From Candidatus Glassiibacteriota bacterium (GTDB lineage Bacteria > Gemmatimonadota > Glassbacteria > GWA2-58-10): 5,085 bases of DNA. The position numbers and the translations under genes are program-made. This document shows positions 1 through 3,508 of this stretch, in pieces; the first letter of the stretch is position 1; every line of letters starts with the position of its first letter. Under the pieces are notes generated by a model. It had not been told where the DNA came from and made no database searches. It saw nothing but the letters and a program-made list of their open reading frames with translations. The stretch is taken from NCBI GenBank assembly GCA_030604975.1, contig JAUVUV010000199.1, forward strand, positions 1-5,085, given 5' to 3'.

Positions 1-2
1 GG

Positions 3-119
3 GAAATAAGCAAAATACGTGCCTGTTTTGATAAATTGATTCGTTTTCCCGAGTTCCAACAGGAGGGAAACAGAGGGTTGGTAGAAGATAAAACGTTAAA
101 AGCCAATATATTAGAATGA
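3..119 (+). CDS. possible 3' tail of an upstream gene (partial)
   Basis: One frame is open from the left edge to a TGA at 117-119. It gives 38 residues, beginning EISKIRACFDKL and ending KTLKANILE. The composition is charged and soluble, plausible for the C-terminus of a cytoplasmic protein, and the DNA turns strongly AT-rich straight after the stop, as at a gene end. No family can be assigned from so short a piece. No clear terminator hairpin follows. An open frame of this length could also arise by chance, and the reverse strand is open here too but has no usable start codon. Confidence 0.3.
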   Translation, partial: EISKIRACFDKLIRFPEFQQEGNRGLVEDKTLKANILE

Positions 120-158
120 AACAATGATCAGACTAATAAGATTCGAGCTATCATGCTT

Positions 159-189
159 TTGACAAAAAAATAAACTTATCAATTATTAT
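159..189 (+). promoter_or_regulatory. candidate sigma70-type promoter for flagellin 1
   Basis: A perfect TTGACA -35 hexamer lies at 159-164. TATTAT (184-189) is a five-of-six -10 match at a long 19-nt spacing; ATTATT at 182-187 gives 17 nt but a poorer hexamer. The DNA around it is AT-rich. If used, it would give a 5' leader of roughly 230 nt. In such AT-rich DNA a -10 match carries little weight, so the call rests mainly on the -35. Confidence 0.3.
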
Positions 190-289
190 TTGAGTTACAA
201 TAAATAGAAATTTTTACCTGCGTACTGGAGAAAATTAAACATGATAATTTGATAATCGTAATAATAAAGTAAGAAGACAGGAGGCTTGT

Positions 290-310
290 ATGCAGAGCAA
301 TTTTGGGTGA
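290..310 (+). CDS. possible six-codon leader ORF (MQSNFG)
   Basis: A perfect AGGAGG Shine-Dalgarno (279-284) sits five bases before an ATG at 290, but the frame closes with TGA after six codons (M-Q-S-N-F-G). The ribosome site is as good as those of the two flagellins, yet no longer gene follows in this frame. It lies 117 bases before the flagellin 1 start, inside its probable transcript, so it could be a leader peptide or ribosome stand-by site. It could also be the remnant start of a lost gene. No attenuator-type alternative structure is obvious. Confidence 0.25.
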   Translation: MQSNFG

Positions 311-415
311 ATCCGACAGAACTGATAAAATAGTCGTCGCCGAAAAATCAGGAACCAGCCACGAAGTCCAATAAACAACGTTCTGTTGGGTAAGGAAACC
401 TTAACAGACGATCAT

Positions 416-420
416 GGAGG
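416..420 (+). promoter_or_regulatory. Shine-Dalgarno of flagellin 1
   Basis: GGAGG lies six bases before the ATG at 427 and fixes that start. An earlier ATG at 414-416 overlaps the site and is in another frame. Confidence 0.85.
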
Positions 421-426
421 ATAGAG

Positions 427-2058
427 ATGAGTCTAACCCTCAACACAAATGTTGCGGCTATCAATGCACGAAGAAACCTGTTGATCAACAGCCGCAATCT
501 CGGTAAATCCATGGAAAAACTCGCTTCGGGTTTTCGGATCAACCGTGCGGCAGATGATGCGGCCGGATTGAGCATAGCGGAGAACTTACGGGCGCAGGTT
601 ATCGGTTTGGGTCGTGCAGTAGCAAACTCGCAGGACGCAATCTCACTGATCCAGACTGCTGAGGGCGGCCTGAACGAGACGCACAACGTGTTACAGCGTG
701 TTCGTTTCCTGGCGGTTCAGTCAGCCAACGGCGTGCTGACCAGCCGGGACCGCAGAGCTATCCAGGACGAGGTTTCACAGCTGATCGATGAAGTGGATCG
801 TATATCTGCAACCACTATCTTTAACAGTATAAATTTGCTCAACGGTAATGTCGGAGCCCTGGTGAGCACCGATGATCCGGTAAACAGCATCCAGGGCCTG
901 GTAGTCGGCAACGTGGGTATGGGCGGCACATTTTCGGTTGCTGTCAGCGCGATTTCTGTTGGTGAACTCCAGGTTAAGAACTCCGAGCTTTTCGTGACGA
1001 TCAAGGAGAACGGCGACCCGATCGATGCCACTGCCAACACCCAGTTGCAGTCGATCAGCCGCTTCCAGGATTTCGGCGTGTTCACCGGCGGTATCGATTC
1101 GGTGACCATGACTCTCAGTTCCGATGGCAGCAGCCGGGTGGCCGAGGTCCAGGTATTCGCCACCGACACTCTTGGCGAACTGTCCAGGAAAATGTCGCTG
1201 GCGATTAACGATCCCGGTGTAGTTCATGACCTCGGCTTGGCAGCGACTATCTCCGACGGGGCCACCCTGGTCTCAATCGGTAGTGTCGGTCTGGCGCCGG
1301 CTGGTGGTGGAATAGGCGCCACGAGTATCGTGGTTACAACGCCGGAACCCGGGCGGAACATGGTTTTCGGTGGTGAATCCTCCATCCTGTCAGCTCTTGG
1401 ATTTAATGAAATCCAGACCTCCGTGTTCCCGATCTTCTCGATCACAGTGATGGATATCGGCGAAGGCACAATCCCGAACAGGAGCGCCAAGGTCTATGGC
1501 GACAGGGCTACAGGACTAATCCAGGGCGTGAACCTGCGCTTCAGGGCCACCCTGGACATCAGTATCAGCGCAGTTGATAAGACCACGATCCAGGCCTACC
1601 AGGTGTCCAAGGTAGTTAACAACAGCCTTGCAGGCCCCGACGGTTTTGTCGTGCAGGTTTCACCGCGGCCGCTGTCTTTCCAGATCGGCCCGAACCATGG
1701 TAACTTCCTTAATACTCAGATAGGGGATATGTCTGCTCAAAGTCTGGGAATCGACGGGCTCAACGTTTCCGATCAGTTCATCGCCCAGGAGTCGATCAAG
1801 TCGATCGACGTGGCGATCAGCCAGGTGTCGAAACAGCGCGCTGAACTCGGTGCTGTGCAGAACCGCCTGGAAAGCACGATCGCCAACCTGAACGTGGCCG
1901 GTGAGAACCTGGCCGCCTCCGAGAGCCAGATCCGCGACCTCGACTTCTCGAATGAGGTGATCAATTTCACGGCGTCGCAGATTCTGACCTCCTCGGCCAC
2001 GAACTTCCTGTCGCAGGCGAATGCTTTGGGACAGAATGTTCTGACACTGCTGAGATAA
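427..2058 (+). CDS. fliC: flagellin 1 (flagellar filament protein)
   Basis: This 543-residue protein is the filament subunit, exported unfolded through the flagellar type III apparatus and polymerised at the filament tip. Residues 1-140 are the flagellin N-terminal domain, with the signature SGFRINRAADDAAGLSIAE (34-52) and IFNSINLLNG (131-140). Residues about 440-543 are the C-terminal domain, with LGAVQNRLESTIANL (474-488), ESQIRDLDFS (499-508) and a hydrophobic tail ending LTLLR. The centre (about 141-435) is a surface domain. It includes a flagellin IN-type segment (VTMTL...DTLGELSRKMSLAIND, 226-262) and the shared PRPLSFQIG (413-421). There is no cysteine, tryptophan or cleavable signal peptide, as expected for flagellins. 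The start follows GGAGG by six bases. Phe94 replaces the Glu usual in the LQRVRELAVQ helix, which flagellin 2 keeps. A strong terminator follows, so it is probably transcribed alone. Confidence 0.97.
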   Translation: MSLTLNTNVAAINARRNLLINSRNLGKSMEKLASGFRINRAADDAAGLSIAENLRAQVIGLGRAVANSQDAISLIQTAEGGLNETHNVLQRVRFLAVQSANGVLTSRDRRAIQDEVSQLIDEVDRISATTIFNSINLLNGNVGALVSTDDPVNSIQGLVVGNVGMGGTFSVAVSAISVGELQVKNSELFVTIKENGDPIDATANTQLQSISRFQDFGVFTGGIDSVTMTLSSDGSSRVAEVQVFATDTLGELSRKMSLAINDPGVVHDLGLAATISDGATLVSIGSVGLAPAGGGIGATSIVVTTPEPGRNMVFGGESSILSALGFNEIQTSVFPIFSITVMDIGEGTIPNRSAKVYGDRATGLIQGVNLRFRATLDISISAVDKTTIQAYQVSKVVNNSLAGPDGFVVQVSPRPLSFQIGPNHGNFLNTQIGDMSAQSLGIDGLNVSDQFIAQESIKSIDVAISQVSKQRAELGAVQNRLESTIANLNVAGENLAASESQIRDLDFSNEVINFTASQILTSSATNFLSQANALGQNVLTLLR

Positions 2059-2141
2059 TAACTTGGCGATGAACTCGATAACGGAAGTTGAGCTTAATAA
2101 ATGTTAGAAGTCGATTACATGTTATATGGGCATTAACTAAT

Positions 2142-2192
2142 AAAAGCCGGCTCCGGAAGGCGCAATGCGCGCTTTCCGGGGATCGGCTTTTT
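2142..2192 (+). terminator. intrinsic terminator of flagellin 1
   Basis: The outer stem AAAAGCCG (2142-2149) pairs with CGGCTTTT (2184-2191). The inner stem runs from CCGGAAGGCGC (2153-2163) to GCGCTTTCCGG (2169-2179) around a five-base loop. The hairpin ends in a T run and lies 84 bases after the flagellin stop. The A run on the 5' side makes it partly bidirectional. Confidence 0.9.
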
Positions 2193-2223
2193 AGTTTATT
2201 TTGACCCGTTATTCTCATTTTAA

Positions 2224-2262
2224 GAAAAAAAAGGGCTTTTGAAGCTGTAACTTCAAAAGCCC
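2224..2262 (-). terminator. hairpin with leftward terminator polarity
   Basis: GGGCTTTTGAAG (2233-2244) and CTTCAAAAGCCC (2251-2262) form a perfect 12-bp stem around the loop CTGTAA. On the + strand it is preceded by a long A run (2225-2232) and not followed by T's, so read on the - strand it is stem plus U-tract, an intrinsic terminator for transcripts coming from the right. No convincing - strand gene lies to the right in this window. It could equally be the 5' hairpin of a + strand RNA. Confidence 0.6.
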
Positions 2263-2275
2263 CGCACCACGCACT

Positions 2276-2296
2276 TCCGCGAAGAAGCATCTTGAA
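2276..2296 (+). repeat. TCCGCGAAGAAG repeat, copy 1
   Basis: The core 12-mer lies at 2276-2287. After two variable bases it continues TCTTGAA, as in copy 2. It shares 15 contiguous bases (core plus CAT) with copy 3. It lies 14 bases after the hairpin at 2233-2262. Confidence 0.55.
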
Positions 2297-2353
2297 GCCA
2301 CAGGGGCATTCAAGATAAGGGTGCGATTTCTGTTTGTGCAATTTATGTTCCAC

Positions 2354-2387
2354 AAACCACTCCGGCTGATGTCGGAGTGGTTTTTTT
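2354..2387 (+). terminator. intrinsic terminator, rightward
   Basis: AAACCACTCCG (2354-2364) pairs with CGGAGTGGTTT (2373-2383) in an 11-bp stem with an eight-base loop, followed by a run of T's (2381-2387). It is not the flagellin 1 terminator, which lies 190 bases upstream. It therefore implies either a separate short + strand transcript or a back-up terminator. Confidence 0.8.
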
Positions 2388-2390
2388 ATT

Positions 2391-2655
2391 TTCAAATGCC
2401 CTTCCCTTTTGGTATTTCATTCAAAGGCCGCAAAGGCAAATAATATCTCAAATAGCCGCCATCTGTATACCTCCCGCAGGTTTGAGCCGCCGTTCGTTAC
2501 CCTCTTTGAAAAGGATTTAGCTCCATATTTAAACCGCTCGGATCGACTATTGTCGCCAAAAGTGAATTACCCTTACACTATAGAGAAAAATTTTCCACCT
2601 TCTGAAGCAACATTTACCCGGATAGTAATTTCCCAATCAGTGTATAAAATAATTC
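2391..2655 (+). other. spacer with no recognisable gene
   Basis: This is AT-rich DNA with no convincing coding sequence. The longest + frame starts at a TTG (2409) without a ribosome site, runs through the sigma28 promoter and ends at 2744, so it is not called. AAAGGC occurs twice within 15 bases near 2423-2437. Otherwise I see nothing here. Confidence 0.5.
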
Positions 2656-2683
2656 TAAAGATTGTTATTTCAGGTGCCGATAA
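2656..2683 (+). promoter_or_regulatory. sigma28 (FliA) class flagellar promoter
   Basis: The -35 element TAAAGATT (2656-2663) matches seven of eight bases of the FliA consensus TAAAGTTT. The -10 element GCCGATAA (2676-2683) matches eight of eight. The spacer is 12 bases against the usual 11. FliA-type promoters drive late flagellar genes, flagellin above all, so the location fits. The predicted transcript starts near 2690 and reads toward flagellin 2. No rightward intrinsic terminator is visible between them. Confidence 0.75.
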
Positions 2684-2724
2684 TATAAGCAGATTTTTCA
2701 TCCACAGTTTAATACTGGGCGTTA

Positions 2725-2758
2725 CACCTCAAGGGAAACTGTAATTTCCCCCGAGGTG
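2725..2758 (+). repeat. hairpin with CTGTAA loop
   Basis: CACCTC (2725-2730) pairs with GAGGTG (2753-2758) and GGGAAA (2733-2738) with TTTCCC (2745-2750). A two-by-two internal loop separates the helices and the six-base loop is CTGTAA. The tip (2735-2748) matches the tip of the hairpin at 2241-2254 in 12 of 14 bases. The two differences form a compensatory pair, A-T here and G-C there. No T run follows, so it is not a terminator. ACAGTTT (2704-2710) could instead pair with AAACTGT (2736-2742), a competing fold. Confidence 0.55.
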
Positions 2759-2773
2759 GGGACTTACAATTTA

Positions 2774-2794
2774 TCCGCGAAGAAGGCTCTTGAA
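2774..2794 (+). repeat. TCCGCGAAGAAG repeat, copy 2
   Basis: The core 12-mer lies at 2774-2785, followed by two variable bases and TCTTGAA, the same layout as copy 1. It lies 16 bases after the hairpin at 2725-2758. The flanks CAATTT (2767-2772) and AAATTG (2794-2799) could pair around it and display the core in a loop. Confidence 0.55.
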
Positions 2795-3000
2795 AATTGG
2801 GGACAGTTAAGGGATGTGCCTCTTCAAAAACGGCAGATTCACCCCTTCAATTCTTCTCAATTCATCCATTCCCCAGTTCAAGAATATCTTCCTCGCAATA
2901 ATTAATATTTTCCGAATTATCTGAATGAGTTTTTCGGGCATTTTGCCTGGTTTTCGCTGATAGAACACCGGCAAGAGAATTTTAGTCTGTTCAGTATTGC

Positions 3001-3035
3001 CCGGACACATCAGCAGCTGCAACTGCCGTGTCCGG
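3001..3035 (+). repeat. hairpin before repeat copy 3
   Basis: CCGGACAC (3001-3008) and GTGTCCGG (3028-3035) form a perfect 8-bp stem with a 19-base loop. It is followed by GGTGGGGA-type sequence, which also precedes repeat copy 2, and then the repeat itself. No T run follows, so it is not an intrinsic terminator. Confidence 0.5.
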
Positions 3036-3043
3036 TGGGGAAA

Positions 3044-3058
3044 TCCGCGAAGAAGCAT
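3044..3058 (+). repeat. TCCGCGAAGAAG repeat, copy 3
   Basis: The core 12-mer lies at 3044-3055 and is followed by CAT, as in copy 1. Bases 3047-3054 also form the 5' side of the long hairpin closing at 3157-3164. Confidence 0.55.
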
Positions 3059-3164
3059 TACGGGGGTTACTTCCTAAGGCGGCAAGGCCGCATGCACTTG
3101 GCCGTCCACACATTTTCTGCGGTCTTGCTGCCCGCAATACAACCCCACCTGTAATTTTCTTCGC
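3047..3164 (+). ncRNA. long hairpin in the flagellin 2 leader
   Basis: GCGAAGAA (3047-3054) pairs with TTCTTCGC (3157-3164), ATTAC (3057-3061) with GTAAT (3151-3155), and GGGGTT (3063-3068) with AACCCC (3141-3146). After an internal loop, a 15-bp helix (3078-3092 with 3118-3132) forms with no mismatch if two G-U pairs (3081/3129 and 3087/3123) are counted. The loop is 3093-3117. An alternative local hairpin, GCGGC/GCCGC within 3079-3091, competes with the upper helix. Confidence 0.5.
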
Positions 3165-3235
3165 CTATTTCCCTTTCCAAAAAATTACAACATTGGTTCG
3201 ATGTATTAGCCGCGCATTTTCTAATGAGGGTTAAA

Positions 3236-3301
3236 TCTTCTCCCCCTGCTCTCCAAAAGTTATATGGTCGCCGCTGTATGGCTTTGCGCCGGGGGAGGAG
3301 A
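3236..3301 (+). ncRNA. leader hairpin, unit 1 of a tandem RNA motif
   Basis: The outer stem 3236-3246 pairs with 3291-3301 over 11 bp with one G-U. An inner stem CAAA (3254-3257) pairs with TTTG (3283-3286). The tip ATATGG (3262-3267) pairs with CTGTAT (3274-3279) around the six-base loop TCGCCG. The segment 3253-3286 recurs exactly 100 bases downstream in unit 2. Confidence 0.55.
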
Positions 3302-3306
3302 AAAAT

Positions 3307-3424
3307 TTTCAGGATCCGGCCGCTTGGAATCGCGACCCTTTCTTCCCACCATCCAAGCGTTATCTGGTCGCCGCCGTATAGCCTTGAGAGGGAAGAAAAT
3401 AATTCCGGCGGCCGTATCCTGAAA
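3307..3424 (+). ncRNA. leader hairpin, unit 2 of a tandem RNA motif
   Basis: A basal stem (3307-3323 with 3408-3424) has 16 of 17 positions paired, the one mismatch being 3316/3415. Above it GGAAT (3326-3330) pairs with ATTCC (3402-3406), then TTTCTTCCC (3339-3347) with GGGAAGAAA (3390-3398), then CAAG (3354-3357) with CTTG (3383-3386). The tip is ATCTGG (3362-3367) with CCGTAT (3374-3379) around the loop TCGCCG. The structure ends 84 bases before the flagellin 2 start. No T run follows, so it is not a terminator. It resembles no riboswitch consensus I know. Confidence 0.55.
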
Positions 3425-3494
3425 CACATAAAAATCCTCTCAAACTTTAGCCACTGAAATCATGAGGAGTGGAAAGGAAACCGAAATCCGACTT

Positions 3495-3503
3495 AAAAGG
3501 AGG
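3495..3503 (+). promoter_or_regulatory. Shine-Dalgarno of flagellin 2
   Basis: AAAAGGAGG lies five bases before the ATG at 3509. A second ATG at 3505 is out of frame and closes after nine codons, so 3509 is the start. Confidence 0.85.
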
Positions 3504-3508
3504 AATGG

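Larger units (their letters stand above)
120..426 (+). promoter_or_regulatory. AT-rich promoter and leader region of flagellin 1
   Basis: No gene of normal size is visible in these 307 bases. The left part (about 120-275) is very AT-rich, typical of a promoter region. The right part has mixed composition and several short inverted repeats: CTGAT 322-326 with ATCAG 347-351, CAAC 376-379 with GTTG 385-388, and TAAGG 391-395 with CCTTA 399-403 around an AAA loop. GCCGAAAA at 339-346 matches seven of eight bases of the sigma28 -10 element, but no TAAA lies at the right distance (the nearest, at 326-329, is too close), so I do not call a sigma28 promoter here. Confidence 0.5.
2263..2388 (+). ncRNA. 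candidate small structured RNA ending in a terminator
   Basis: This stretch lies between two terminator-like hairpins and has nested pairings. CGCACC (2263-2268) pairs with GGTGCG (2320-2325). That encloses ATCTTGAA (2289-2296) paired with TTCAAGAT (2309-2316), topped by GCC/GGC (2297-2299 with 2305-2307). The intrinsic terminator at 2354-2387 closes it. It carries the first copy of the TCCGCGAAGAAG repeat (2276-2287). No good promoter could be identified, so the 5' end is a guess and may include the hairpin at 2233-2262. It matches no RNA family I recognise. Confidence 0.3.
2690..3508 (+). ncRNA. long structured 5' leader of flagellin 2 (inferred)
   Basis: About 820 bases separate the predicted sigma28 start from the flagellin 2 ATG. 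No gene with a ribosome site is visible in them on either strand. In order they hold a hairpin at 2725-2758, a TCCGCGAAGAAG repeat (2774), a bulged hairpin at 2944-2973, a hairpin at 3001-3035, a further repeat (3044), a long hairpin at 3047-3164, and two adjacent hairpins sharing a loop motif (3236-3301 and 3307-3424). The G-U pairs found in the 3047-3164 and 3236-3424 helices would be A-C mismatches in a - strand RNA, which favours a + strand transcript. Whether it is one continuous leader or a separate RNA processed from it cannot be told from sequence. Confidence 0.5.

Noticed and set aside
2409..2744. 111-codon + frame with a TTG start
   Set aside because: It has no ribosome site, runs across the sigma28 promoter and the hairpin at 2725, and its composition looks non-coding.
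2807..3058. 83-codon frame on the - strand
   Set aside because: There is no well-placed Shine-Dalgarno (AGGAA about 13 bases off). The start codon is made by the repeated TCCGCGAAGAAGCAT sequence, the frame overlaps the hairpin at 3001-3035, and the product resembles no family I know.
2233..3058. CRISPR array from the three 12-mer repeats
   Set aside because: The copies are 498 and 270 bases apart and the repeat is too short.
3028..3234. 68-codon + frame starting with GTG
   Set aside because: The start lies inside a hairpin stem, there is no ribosome site, and the frame covers the long hairpin at 3047-3164.
3236..3424. Cyclic di-GMP (GEMM) or other known riboswitch
   Set aside because: A c-di-GMP switch would suit a flagellin leader, but the conserved GEMM core as I remember it is not present, and the motif matches no class I can recall.
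3307..3424. Miniature inverted-repeat transposon
   Set aside because: The inverted ends are good, but there is no flanking target-site duplication and the interior shows nested RNA pairing shared with unit 1.
3224..3457. 77-codon + frame over the tandem hairpins
   Set aside because: No ribosome site precedes the ATG. The repeat units have a 100-base period, which shifts reading frame between copies, and the changes preserve pairing rather than amino acids.
3429..3457. Second sigma28 promoter close to flagellin 2 (TAAA at 3429, GCCACTGA at 3450)
   Set aside because: The spacing is two bases too long and the -10 fits poorly beyond GCC, so it is far weaker than the promoter at 2656.
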